A stretch of DNA of 19,075 nucleotides from CAITZA01 sp937915285 (GCA_036821825.1 DAISIV010000059.1:1-19075), one strand, 5' to 3'; shown: positions 1 to 7,343, counted from the first letter of the stretch. Notes: a model not told the origin generated them from the letters alone. Program-made: numbers and translations.

Positions 1-230
1 TCAACATGTTGTGCCATTGGCTTTTTTTCAGGCGCATGTTTTTTTGAATTCTTTTGTCGTAATCCCAGTTCACCACTTCTATTTTGGTAGGACCCGATCA
101 GGCACGAAGTCAATGAAATATTGGAGAGTTATGCTTGCATGGCTAGACGGCCGGCTCAGCCCCCAAAATTATTTATGTCAATAAATTTTATATATATCAA
201 ATATATATATTTATTTCTTAAAGTATTTTA

Positions 231-259
231 TTGACTTTTGTCATGGTATTAACTATAGT
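231..259 (+). promoter_or_regulatory. Strong sigma-70-type promoter with upstream A/T tract
   Basis: A -35 box TTGACT (231-236) and a -10 box TATAGT (254-259) are separated by exactly 17 bases. About 55 bases of almost pure A/T (roughly 176-230) lie directly upstream, as in UP elements of highly expressed RNA promoters. Transcription would start near 265-267 and run into the hairpin-rich segment at 280-447. No sizeable coding region follows within 300 bases, so the product may be a noncoding RNA. The boxes are seen directly; activity is inferred. Confidence 0.55.
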
Positions 260-264
260 CCAGA

Positions 265-450
265 ACCGTGAGAACGTCATTCGGTGATTACCGAAGGTTT
301 TCTCTGGTTAGACCTCGCCCGGGTGGACACCCTCCCTCCCCCATAACCCCCCCATCCGGGATCAGAGGTCGTTTTAATCATTGGGCTTTAAATCAGGCCC
401 CTTTTATTAATGCCAGCGGCGGACCCTGAAAGCTCAGAGGTCCGCCGTTG
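265..450 (+). ncRNA. Candidate structured noncoding RNA (unclassified)
   Basis: The segment starts at the predicted transcription start of the promoter at 231-259 and contains successive inverted repeats. A perfect 6-bp hairpin with a GATT loop lies at 280-295. A compound helix pairs 311-316 with 365-370 and 318-322 with 356-360, enclosing a C-rich loop. A weak GGGC/GCCC hairpin at 383-401 is followed by CTTTTATT. A 9-bp GC-rich stem pairs 417-425 with 439-447 and is extended inwards by 4 more pairs around an AAGC loop. I see no match to the conserved cores of tmRNA, RNase P RNA, SRP RNA or common riboswitches that I can recall. The ends are uncertain: termination could fall near 375, near 408, or after the last hairpin. 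The strand is set only by the promoter. Confidence 0.35.
417..447. other. GC-rich inverted repeat (hairpin)
   Basis: The arms CGGCGGACC (417-425) and GGTCCGCCG (439-447) are perfectly complementary. Inside them CTGA (426-429) can pair with TCAG (434-437) past a one-base bulge, leaving an AAGC loop. No T run follows on either strand, so it is not a standard intrinsic terminator. It may be the 3' domain of a structured RNA or a protein or RNase target. Confidence 0.5.
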
Positions 451-575
451 ACGCGTCATAGAATATTGACTAAGAAGTCTGCTTGGTATTTACTAGGGGT
501 CGGGACTAAGGCTAGCGCTAGGCCATGAATGCGCCTCAGGACCCAAATTAATGAAGAGAAGTCGGGTGAAAAAAC

Positions 576-665
576 ATGAAAGCGCCATTATCGTGGATGG
601 CTATTGGTTTTTTTCTTATTGGAAGTATTTTTTTTCTAAGATACATGCCGGTTTTGCTTCCTTAG
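576..665 (+). CDS. Possible small membrane peptide (29 aa)
   Basis: An ATG frame of 29 codons encodes a very hydrophobic peptide with Lys2 at the N-terminus, a continuous hydrophobic core at about residues 7-21, and Arg22 behind it, like a single-pass small membrane protein. The ribosome binding site is weak: GGGTG lies about 8 bases upstream. A short hairpin (656-669) covers the stop codon. A possible promoter is TTGACT (466-471), 17 bases, TTTACT (489-494). No family is recognised. A frame this short can arise by chance, and coding is not proven. Confidence 0.25.
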   Translation: MKAPLSWMAIGFFLIGSIFFLRYMPVLLP

Positions 666-705
666 AAGCGTCCGTCATGTAGGATAGCGGTGTTCATATC
701 GATGT

Positions 706-1650
706 CTATTTGTATATTGACCAGACCAGACTTGAGATTTCAGACCCGATAGAAAAAATGGACTCCTCTATCATGGATGCCAACGTTTTTTCCTGTTCAT
801 CGTATTTTGCCCCTTTTATTGTGACCATGACGGTTTTGTTCAGCCAGTGATAAGAGCCGCGATCGTTTTTCCTCAACGGTCCAGTGCCTACCAGTTTGAG
901 TAATTCCCTTTTGAACGAGCATGGATCAGAGATCCGTATACATCCTCCAGAAACCGCGCCGAACGTTTCCAGGTTAACCGATGTCAAATTGGGGTGAAAT
1001 TTACCTTGAAACCCGTGAAGCCCAAGTTCTTTAAATCTCCTGCAACGTTGTTGGTCATCGCAGATTAGTAAAGGAGCGAAGAATCCGTTGTACAATCCTT
1101 GTATTGGGGACGAATGGTCACCAAAAAACAGAACATCAGGATAACAATAGACATGATTGACCAGAAAAGAGCCCTCGGGTGTTGGCGATTTTTCATCTCC
1201 GACAGCAACGTCTTGGGACAGTACATGCCCTGTCTCTCCATTCCTGTACACAGCTTCAAGCGCCATGGTAAATCTGTCGATGTCTATTACTATCCTAGCC
1301 CCCACTATGCCTCTTGATCGTCTGTAGTCATTGTGATCAATGGAGAATTCGCCCCAGTCACTATAAAGAGGAGGAAGACAGGGATCATCTTTTAATGAGA
1401 GCTGCCTAGAGGTTTCTAGGGCTTGTGTTTTTATCCCCGACTCCGGGGTTTGTTTTTCAGTAGTTTGCTCCCCATTTACAATAGCTGCATCCTGGTTGCT
1501 CTCACCGGTTTGTCCCATCATTACAGCGCTGAGGTCGGCAATGACCGGCTCATCCACACATAGAGCCAAACATACTGTGACCAAACAAACCTTAAAAATC
1601 ACCCATAATCCCGAATCGGTTTTGTGAATTTTTTTTAGGTCCTTTTTCAT
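706..1650 (-). CDS. L,D-transpeptidase (YkuD-family) protein
   Basis: This 314-residue exported protein carries a YkuD catalytic domain, which cross-links peptidoglycan stem peptides (3-3 links) or attaches proteins to them through a Cys nucleophile. Residues 1-14 are basic and 15-31 hydrophobic, giving a signal peptide or anchor. Residues 41-90 are a low-complexity linker. The catalytic domain spans about 115-280, with the substrate-loop motif SPTPEG (155-160), His212 followed by Gly, and S234-G-G-C237-I-R239 holding the presumed nucleophile Cys237. The usual SHGC His is Gly235, a variation tolerated in the family. Extra cysteines (169, 197, 203) could form a disulfide in the periplasm. No clear ribosome binding site precedes the ATG. 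The gene lies 48 bases after thpR. The enzyme family is clear; the exact role is not. Confidence 0.85.
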   Translation of the reverse strand: MKKDLKKIHKTDSGLWVIFKVCLVTVCLALCVDEPVIADLSAVMMGQTGESNQDAAIVNGEQTTEKQTPESGIKTQALETSRQLSLKDDPCLPPLYSDWGEFSIDHNDYRRSRGIVGARIVIDIDRFTMALEAVYRNGETGHVLSQDVAVGDEKSPTPEGSFLVNHVYCYPDVLFFGDHSSPIQGLYNGFFAPLLICDDQQRCRRFKELGLHGFQGKFHPNLTSVNLETFGAVSGGCIRISDPCSFKRELLKLVGTGPLRKNDRGSYHWLNKTVMVTIKGAKYDEQEKTLASMIEESIFSIGSEISSLVWSIYK

Positions 1651-1698
1651 TTCAGTTTCATCATTACAAAGGAGAGTATGAGGCCCAAAGGCCGAAAA

Positions 1699-2289
1699 TC
1701 ATTTTCGATTCTCCGAATCAAAATCAAATCTTTGCAGGGCAGTGTAGACGGCTCCCGTTGGCTTGAGGTCACTCCTGAAAAGGACAGCATGGTTGACTTC
1801 AAGTGTTGGACCGATCTGTCTTGAACTGTCCATAACGGCTTTTACCAAGGCCATTTTTCCACTACTTGATCGCACTCTTCCCAGGGTCAGGTGAGGATTG
1901 AAGGGCCTATTTTCTCTCGGGAACCCTATTGATTCGAAGGCCGACTCCGAGCGTTCGAATAATCTCCCAAGCATTCCGGATTCATCCCTGACTCCTACCC
2001 AGACAACTCTTGGTCTTTCAAGCCCTGGAAAAACCCCTACACCCTCCAGACGTAATTTGAACGGCTTCTGTTCGCCAAAAACAGGAGACAATATCCGATT
2101 GACTGAGAGCAGAGTTTCAGGAGAGATATCACCAAGAAATTTCAGTGTGAGATGCGCGTTGCGGGTATTCACCCAACTGACATCCGCCTGGCTCACCTTG
2201 AGTCTGGAAGATATCCGTCCAAGGTAATCCATGGAAGGGGCATCCAGTTCAATAGCCAGAAAAGCTCTTAGCTTGTTAACTGATCCCAT
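1699..2289 (-). CDS. thpR: RNA 2',3'-cyclic phosphodiesterase (LigT/ThpR)
   Basis: This is a 196-residue cytoplasmic protein of the 2H phosphoesterase family. Such enzymes open 2',3'-cyclic phosphate RNA ends to 2'-phosphates, and the family was first named for a reversible 2'-5' RNA ligase activity. Both catalytic HxT motifs are present: H46-L-T48-L and H133-L-T135-L, each in its usual beta-strand context, the second preceded by FNP. The length is normal for the family. The start codon overlaps the stop of the upstream M48 protease gene in the arrangement TAATG, so the two are almost certainly co-transcribed and translationally coupled. The pairing with a protease lipoprotein does not suggest a shared pathway. 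Biological role is poorly known even in E. coli. Confidence 0.92.
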   Translation of the reverse strand: MGSVNKLRAFLAIELDAPSMDYLGRISSRLKVSQADVSWVNTRNAHLTLKFLGDISPETLLSVNRILSPVFGEQKPFKLRLEGVGVFPGLERPRVVWVGVRDESGMLGRLFERSESAFESIGFPRENRPFNPHLTLGRVRSSSGKMALVKAVMDSSRQIGPTLEVNHAVLFRSDLKPTGAVYTALQRFDFDSENRK

Positions 2290-3131
2290 TAAAGACCATC
2301 CTGCTGTGACTTGGAATCGAGTGTCGCTCCCAGGCCTATTCGCTCCCTCGCGTTGTCATACGTTTTGCGGGCTTCCGGCAGGAGTTCTATCAATTTCTTC
2401 ACACGCTCCTCATCGGGTGGATGGGTGGACAGCCAAGGAGGTATAGGAGGTTTCTTGATGGCCCCCATGCGCTCCCAAAGTCGTACAGCTTCCTCAGGGT
2501 CGTATCCCGCCTTGGCCATGTAGGTCTGCCCTATCCTGTCGGCCTCGAATTCATGTGTCCTGCTGAAAGGCAATATGACCCCAACTGTGGCGCCAAATCC
2601 CAATGCCCCTATGATCGCCCTGGACCTGGCATCTAGCTTTCCATCACTCATCCTAAATATTTCTGCCCCGATAGCGCTGACACCCTCGAGTGTTAGCTGT
2701 TGGCTCAGCCTTTCCCCCCCATGCCTGGCAACCGCATGCGCAACCTCATGGCCAATTATGGCGGCAAGACCGGCCTCTGTTCTGGCGTAAGGCAAAATTC
2801 CGCGGTAGATTACTATTTTCCCACCAGGCAAACAGAACGCGTTAGGGACATCCTTGTCAATCAGCCTCACGTCCCATTTGAAACCCGGTTTGTCGGTTTC
2901 GTCAGCAGCCTTGCCTATTCGATCAGCGACACGCTTAACTTTTTCAGTGAGATTTCGGTCTCCTGAAACAGGCTCCCTGGCCAAAATCTCATCGAAAGCC
3001 TTTGCTCCGAGAGCATTCAGTTGTTGATCCGAGACAAAATTCAGCTGTCTTCTGCCCGTGTGGGGAACCGAGGCGCAAGCCAATAGGGCTAGAGCAGAAA
3101 AGCAGGTAATGATTCTGAAAAACAGCCTCAA
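2289..3131 (-). CDS. M48-family metalloprotease lipoprotein
   Basis: This 280-residue zinc metalloprotease resembles the LoiP/YcaL/BepA group, which degrades or helps fold damaged outer membrane proteins. The N-terminus is a lipoprotein signal (Arg2, Arg6, hydrophobic 7-17, lipobox LLAC with Cys19), so the mature protein should be membrane anchored in the periplasm. The zinc site is H128-E-V-A-H132 plus Glu194 in the EFEAD motif (194-198). A typical P-N-A-F-x-L-P-G-G segment lies at 96-104 and a THPP motif near 234. There is no TPR tail, unlike BepA. The start is TTG: an in-frame TGA lies eight codons upstream, no ATG is placed suitably, and a perfect AGGAGG (3145-3150) lies 13 bases before it, which is long spacing. 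It overlaps thpR by one base. Confidence 0.93.
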   Translation of the reverse strand: MRLFFRIITCFSALALLACASVPHTGRRQLNFVSDQQLNALGAKAFDEILAREPVSGDRNLTEKVKRVADRIGKAADETDKPGFKWDVRLIDKDVPNAFCLPGGKIVIYRGILPYARTEAGLAAIIGHEVAHAVARHGGERLSQQLTLEGVSAIGAEIFRMSDGKLDARSRAIIGALGFGATVGVILPFSRTHEFEADRIGQTYMAKAGYDPEEAVRLWERMGAIKKPPIPPWLSTHPPDEERVKKLIELLPEARKTYDNARERIGLGATLDSKSQQDGL

Positions 3132-3268
3132 ATCTGAAAATCAACCTCCTGAAAACATGAGCCCAAGGCCATTGGCGCAAGAGTGGCTTCGAAAAAGCTA
3201 GTCTTGTTCAGAACGGAACGTTTGAAGGGGGCAAGGAAAATCCATGCGCCAAGAAAGACACCCGTAAA

Positions 3269-3667
3269 TTATTCCGAAACATCAATAGGCCATCTCCCGG
3301 TTTCCTGCAAGGTCTCGCGCAACACCTTGAGAGCCTGATTCACGACCGGCATTCCACCATAAATCCCACACTGAAATATCACTTCAGCTATCTCCTGGGG
3401 CTTGCAGCCGACGTTTAGAGCAGCGTAGATGTGCAACTTTAGCTCTTCCAGTCGCTCCAGCACGGTTAGCGCCGCTACCGTGACCAGTTGCCTGGTGGGA
3501 TGAGGGATTTTCTCCCGTGCATACATCTGGCCTGTAATGAACATGGACAAATCTTTGGCCAGTCCCTTGTCAAAAGAGCGCCATAGATCGAAAGGTCTTT
3601 CGCCTGAATAGTTGTCAAAATACAACTTCGCCGTGGCGGCTGTCCTGTTCTTGAGATCGTCCGACAT
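3269..3667 (-). CDS. Carboxymuconolactone decarboxylase-like (PcaC/AhpD fold) protein
   Basis: This small protein of 132 residues has one CMD domain (about 35-125). It is closer to the PcaC pattern than to AhpD: R59, E75, H79, a NVG segment (85-87), E92-I and a YGG-P motif (103-107) are present, while the CxxC redox pair of AhpD is absent. The cysteines are C88 and C100. PcaC enzymes decarboxylate gamma-carboxymuconolactone in protocatechuate breakdown, but no other pathway gene is nearby, so substrate and role are open. The start chosen has a perfect AGGAGG (3672-3677) four bases upstream. A longer reading from 3712 would add 15 residues with no such site. It lies 137 bases upstream of the M48 gene on the same strand. 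Confidence 0.85.
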   Translation of the reverse strand: MSDDLKNRTAATAKLYFDNYSGERPFDLWRSFDKGLAKDLSMFITGQMYAREKIPHPTRQLVTVAALTVLERLEELKLHIYAALNVGCKPQEIAEVIFQCGIYGGMPVVNQALKVLRETLQETGRWPIDVSE

Positions 3668-3750
3668 GAAACCTCCTAAACCAGAATTCTCTTGCTTTAT
3701 GTTGTGGAACACTTATGTTCAGGGCCTCACAACCTTCGGTAAATACAGGT

Positions 3751-4674
3751 TCAGAACCGAACCCTTAATCCGTCGTAAGCAACTTCCATTTTACAACCTA
3801 TTCCAAAGTCTGTCGTTATTTTCCGAACAACTGACTCCCAATCTGATTGACAGCACGGGGTCCGATAGGGTTCCCCATTGGACGGACCAGTCAATCGCCT
3901 TGAACAGGCAGGTTTTTTGGGCCTGTCGTTACACGGGTCGCCGTCCACTACATCAGACGCTGAAAGGTGTAATAAATAAACTGTCCCTATTGGGTTCCAT
4001 CTACGTATGAAGTCAATACCCCTGGCAAGACTCATATGAAATGGCTTGTTCTCGTCCGGCTCATTCAACCAGTGACATTGCAGCAGCAGTATGTCTGGGT
4101 TCCTTATGAAGTCAGGCTCTTCAGGCAGGTCAAAAAAATCTGATGTATAGACTATCTTTGTTGATGCTCCGGAATTGAGAGATTCTAGAACATAGCCCAA
4201 AGAACCGGGGGCTGACCGTCCGTGATTAGTCTTAAATGGAGTGATGAAGGCGCCTGATAATTCTATTTGTTCACCTGGAACCGCAATCTTTTTGTCGATT
4301 ACAGATCCGACAAGATAAAAGAACCTTGTTTGAATGGCCTTCCAGGTTTCTTCCGAGGCGTAAACCGGTATCGGTCGCCAAAGGTGGCCTGGAACACTGC
4401 GCTTGAAAGCCAGCAATTCATCGAGTCCCAGAAAATGATCGCCATGTTCATGGGTGATTAAGACTACGTCCGGTCGCTTAACTGAGTTAGTTTTCATTTG
4501 AGTGAGCAGATCGGGACCACAATCAATAAGAATCCTGACAGAAGACTCGACAAGTATTGACGATCTGGTCCGCTCTTCTCCCCTGCTTCTCATGGTGGAA
4601 CAAATGACGCAGTCACAATTGTGCTCCGGCGCCCTCCATGCGCTACCGGTTCCCAGAAAAACTAATTCTCCCAT
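3751..4674 (-). CDS. PhnP-like metallo-beta-lactamase-fold phosphodiesterase
   Basis: This MBL-fold hydrolase has about 307 residues. The N-terminus reads F-L-G-T-G-S, typical of PhnP and RNase Z relatives. A Cys cluster C20-x-C22-x2-C25, which binds structural zinc in PhnP, is followed by the di-metal motif T-H75-E-H-G-D79-H80, a conserved YTSDF near residue 195, and the end motif AYDGL. PhnP acts on cyclic phosphodiesters in phosphonate degradation, but no phn genes are visible, so the substrate here is unknown. Between the HLS metal motif and the C-terminal strand lies a Pro/Cys/Arg-rich stretch of about 45 residues that looks like an insertion. A start at 4707 is possible, but it has no ribosome site and would lie almost on the predicted transcription start. 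The start at 4674 has GAGG upstream. Confidence 0.85.
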   Translation of the reverse strand: MGELVFLGTGSAWRAPEHNCDCVICSTMRSRGEERTRSSILVESSVRILIDCGPDLLTQMKTNSVKRPDVVLITHEHGDHFLGLDELLAFKRSVPGHLWRPIPVYASEETWKAIQTRFFYLVGSVIDKKIAVPGEQIELSGAFITPFKTNHGRSAPGSLGYVLESLNSGASTKIVYTSDFFDLPEEPDFIRNPDILLLQCHWLNEPDENKPFHMSLARGIDFIRRWNPIGTVYLLHLSASDVVDGDPCNDRPKKPACSRRLTGPSNGEPYRTPCCQSDWESVVRKITTDFGIGCKMEVAYDGLRVRF

Positions 4675-4717
4675 GGGTTTCTGAACCTCGTGCCTGAAGA
4701 AATACATCCAGGGCGCA

Positions 4718-4723
4718 ATTATA
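4718..4723 (-). promoter_or_regulatory. Possible -10 box for the PhnP-like gene
   Basis: On the minus strand a perfect TATAAT lies here, placing the transcription start near 4710, about 36 bases before the chosen start codon at 4674. I see no good -35 box at 16-18 bases (the nearest TTGAAA is about 27 bases away), so the call rests on one hexamer. Confidence 0.3.
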
Positions 4724-4924
4724 CATGCCCTCTGTTTCTTTAGAACTGACTTTCAACAAAATTGTTAAAGGATGTTTAGATTAAGTACTGCCTGAAGACA
4801 TAATGCAGGAGCTATCCAGAAAAATAATTCCAGGTTAACTGCGCTCATCTGCCGGGCCAACTATTTATTGGAGCCTGATGAATTGTTTAAAATTACGCGG
4901 ACGCTGGATCGGGGTTGGTTTTGA

Positions 4925-5143
4925 TCACTTCCCTCGATAGACAATCAACCCATGGCTCAAGTCATAGGGGGAGAGGGCCACTGTTACCCGGTCACCCAAA
5001 AGTACTTTAATACGGAATCGGGACATACGCCCGGATAGTTTTGTCCGGATGCTCTTTCCGTCATCTGTTTCCACTTGATACATTCCACCAGAATGAACTT
5101 TTACAACAGTTCCTTCTACCTTGACATTGTCGTCCCTACTCAC
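4925..5143 (-). CDS. infA: Translation initiation factor IF-1
   Basis: This 72-residue single-domain OB-fold protein has the length and pattern of bacterial IF-1, which binds the ribosomal A site on the 30S subunit with IF-2 and IF-3. Diagnostic stretches are EGTV (10-13), the V-E-T-D-D-G-K loop, L-G-D-R-V-T-V and the near-invariant S-P-Y-D-L-S-x-G. The start is GTG, with GAGG about 12 bases upstream. It stands 131 bases after kdsB and 250 bases before the PhnP-like gene, away from the ribosomal protein cluster where infA often sits. A TTGACA overlapping the kdsB stop codon (about 5272-5277) may be a -35 box for it, but no convincing -10 is visible. Confidence 0.97.
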   Translation of the reverse strand: MSRDDNVKVEGTVVKVHSGGMYQVETDDGKSIRTKLSGRMSRFRIKVLLGDRVTVALSPYDLSHGLIVYRGK

Positions 5144-5274
5144 CTATTTGATAACCTCTTTTCATCTGACATTCCAGCGCCGGGTTGAAGACACCGATTA
5201 CAATCCGATCCGTCGACCGCGCTTTAAAACTTATAGCTAAACCATTAACCTCTACCATCAATAACTTCAAATTG

Positions 5275-6030
5275 TCAAACCATGTTTGAATAAATCTCGT
5301 TTACCCGTCTCAGATCCTCGGGGGTATCGACCTCGATGGAATCGAATTCGGTCAATACTACCTTGATCTTATAGCCGTTCTCCAAAGCTCTGAGTTGCTC
5401 GAGCCTCTCCTTGTCTTCCAGGTATCCGACAGGCAGCTTGACGAATTGATCCAGAAAATCCTTTCGATAGGCGTATACGCCGTGATGCTTGAAAAAATCG
5501 CATCTGGTTCCATTCTCCCTGCAATAGGGAATCGTGGCTCTTGAGAAGTAGAGAGCGAATCCTTCCCTGTCAAAAACTGTCTTAACGGCGTTGGGATGAT
5601 TTATTTCCTCATCACGAACTATGCGGTAGATCAGGGTGCTCATGGGTATGGAGTCATCCTCTACAAGTGGCGCAACGACCTGAGTAACCATCAGCGGTTC
5701 AAAGAGAGGTTGATCTCCCTGTATGTTGACAACTATGTCATCGGGCCCCATGCCTGTCAGATTGGCAGCTTCCGCTATCCGGTCGGTGCCACTCGGATGA
5801 TCACTACCCGTGATAACTCCTTTTGCGCCGTGTTCAGTTACACAATCCAGTATGACGGTCGAATCTGTAGCCACGTAAACGTCACTCAGGGAATCGCATT
5901 CAAGAGCCCGTTCATAAACCCTGACGATCATCGGTTTGCCGCAAATATCAGCCAATGGTTTGCCAGGGAAACGTGAAGACGCTGCCCTGGCTGGAATAAA
6001 ACCTACAATCCTGATTGACTCTTTCCCCAT
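5275..6030 (-). CDS. kdsB: CMP-Kdo synthetase, probably CMP-8-amino-Kdo synthetase (KdsB)
   Basis: This 251-residue cytoplasmic cytidylyltransferase activates Kdo-type sugars with CTP for lipopolysaccharide inner-core assembly. It shows the nucleotide-binding start I-P-A-R-A-x-S-S-R-F-P-G-K (12-24), the HPSGTDRIAE motif (78-87), the Mg-site loop Q-G-D106-Q-P and the L-E-Q-L-R-x-L-E-x-G segment. Two details recall, from memory rather than alignment, the Shewanella enzyme specific for 8-amino-8-deoxy-Kdo: QGDQP where ordinary KdsB usually has QGDEP, and DSIEVDTPEDL near the end. The gene starts 12 bases after an aminotransferase gene, preceded by an alcohol dehydrogenase gene, and those supply the other steps of that pathway. 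If those two made another sugar, this would still be an ordinary KdsB. Confidence 0.92.
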   Translation of the reverse strand: MGKESIRIVGFIPARAASSRFPGKPLADICGKPMIVRVYERALECDSLSDVYVATDSTVILDCVTEHGAKGVITGSDHPSGTDRIAEAANLTGMGPDDIVVNIQGDQPLFEPLMVTQVVAPLVEDDSIPMSTLIYRIVRDEEINHPNAVKTVFDREGFALYFSRATIPYCRENGTRCDFFKHHGVYAYRKDFLDQFVKLPVGYLEDKERLEQLRALENGYKIKVVLTEFDSIEVDTPEDLRRVNEIYSNMV

Positions 6031-6042
6031 ATAACTTCCGGC

Positions 6043-7248
6043 CTACAGAATATCCCTGGATATGTTTTCTATTTCATTGCATATCCTGTCTATGGAAGCT
6101 CGGTCGAGTTTCAGACTGATTGGAAGCACTATGGTCCTTGAAAGGTAGTCAGCGGACCTCGGGAGCATGTCGGGGGAATAACTGATTTCCGACTGGCAGT
6201 ATGGTTTCCCGAAGGGGAAACAACCGGGCCACGCAGTCTTCTGGCCAATCAAGTGCTCCCAGTTGGGCAGAAAATGCCATAGATTATTCTGGAAGTGGAT
6301 TGCGCTAACACCGTTGGATGTGAGGCGTTTATGGAATTCCAGGGTTTTGTTAGAATCAGGCAGAAAGAAACACAGGTGCGTATGACTGTCCTGCGCTCCC
6401 TCTGGTAAAGCCCTCAGTTCAATATTTTTGATGCTTCCCAACAGGCTCCTGATTTTCTCCTGATTGTTTTTCTGAACCTTCAGTATTTCTGGTAACCGTT
6501 CTAGCTGGGCTAAACCAACTGCGCCCTGCATTTCGTTCATTCGATAGTTGAAGCCTAGAAAACTTCTTCCTTCGAGGGCTCTGCCGACTGCGGGGTTATG
6601 GTCGTGACCGTGGTCAGCGTATTCCGAGGCCCTGACGTATGTATTCTGGTCATTTGTTATGACCATCCCACCTTCACCGGTAGTGATCGTTTTATAGAAA
6701 TCGAATGAAAATGTTCCTGCATGCCCAATGGATCCAACTTTTTTTCCATTCACCGATGCGCCCAGAGCCTGAGCGGTGTCTTCCAGGACCTTGATGCCCT
6801 TCTGCGATGCGATCTGGATTATTTCGTTGATCCTTGCAGGAGATCCCAGCATGTGAACAGGAATTACTGCGGCAGTTTTTTGTGTTATCTTCTTTCGGAA
6901 ATCTTCCGGGTCAAGATTCAGGGTGTCATCGATTTCACAGGGAACCGGTATGGCGCCGGCCTCAATTATCGCCTCAAAGGTAGCGATGAAAGTGAATCCC
7001 TGGGTAATGATTTCATCACCCGGCTGTATTCCTAGAGCAGCCATGGCCACCTTCAGGGCAGCAGTGCCTGAAGTGACGGCCTGGGCATAGGGGGTTCCGT
7101 TGAAAGCCGCAAATTTCTCTTCAAACTCCCTAACCTTGTAAACCCCGTTTCTCTCATTCTTAAATTCATATCTGAAGAGTATGCCGGTATCAAAGACCTG
7201 GTTTACCTGTTCACGCTCCTTGTCGCCGATCCACTCATAGCCTGGCAT
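6043..7248 (-). CDS. kdnA: DegT/DnrJ/EryC1/StrS aminotransferase, probable Kdo8N transaminase (KdnA)
   Basis: This 401-residue PLP-dependent sugar aminotransferase has the fold type I landmarks SGTAAL (60-65), F-T-F (85-87), E156-D-T-A-Q160 for PLP, and the Schiff-base Lys186 in SFDFYK. The N-terminal M-P-G-Y-E, the F-R-Y segment at 25-27, the D-H-G-H-D-H motif after the active site and the N-L-W-H-F-x-x-N-W-E-H segment match what I recall of KdnA from Shewanella. KdnA transfers an amino group from glutamate to the 8-oxo form of Kdo. The ATG has AGGAGA five bases upstream. It is followed after 12 bases by kdsB and preceded by the dehydrogenase, so the three likely form one operon. The family is certain; the specific substrate is inferred from resemblance and neighbours. 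Confidence 0.85.
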   Translation of the reverse strand: MPGYEWIGDKEREQVNQVFDTGILFRYEFKNERNGVYKVREFEEKFAAFNGTPYAQAVTSGTAALKVAMAALGIQPGDEIITQGFTFIATFEAIIEAGAIPVPCEIDDTLNLDPEDFRKKITQKTAAVIPVHMLGSPARINEIIQIASQKGIKVLEDTAQALGASVNGKKVGSIGHAGTFSFDFYKTITTGEGGMVITNDQNTYVRASEYADHGHDHNPAVGRALEGRSFLGFNYRMNEMQGAVGLAQLERLPEILKVQKNNQEKIRSLLGSIKNIELRALPEGAQDSHTHLCFFLPDSNKTLEFHKRLTSNGVSAIHFQNNLWHFLPNWEHLIGQKTAWPGCFPFGKPYCQSEISYSPDMLPRSADYLSRTIVLPISLKLDRASIDRICNEIENISRDIL

Positions 7249-7343
7249 CTTATTCTCCTGGTGATATCTGTGCGCATTTGCAATTCGTCTGCGCTTTATT
7301 CAAAACAGCCTCAAAACCGTTCAGCCATCAACTTTGGTAAAAA

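Noticed and set aside
1..184. Open frames at the left edge: plus strand from base 2 to a TAA at 182-184, and minus strand from 97 to the edge with possible GTG (71-76) or ATG (35-37) starts.
   Set aside because: Both use the same codon register on opposite strands, neither resembles a protein I know, and there is no ribosome binding site before the minus starts. About 30-60 open codons at an edge can occur by chance. One of them may be the end of a neighbouring gene, but I cannot tell which.
505..525. Palindrome CTAGCGCTAG near 512-521 as an operator.
   Set aside because: A single 10-base palindrome with no repeat elsewhere and no clear promoter context is weak evidence.
1682..1706. Small inverted repeats after thpR (GGCC-CAAA-GGCC and GAAAA-TCA-TTTTC) as a terminator.
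   Set aside because: Stems of 4-5 bp, the second lying over the thpR stop codon, and no T run; the downstream gene is only 48 bases away and probably co-transcribed.
3668..3712. Longer N-terminus (15 extra residues) for the carboxymuconolactone decarboxylase-like protein.
   Set aside because: The perfect AGGAGG lies just before the internal ATG at 3667, and the extension contains that site and lacks its own.
5246..5277. TTGACA overlapping the kdsB stop codon as an infA promoter.
   Set aside because: The -35 is perfect, but the hexamers at 16-18 bases (for example TAGAGG) are poor.
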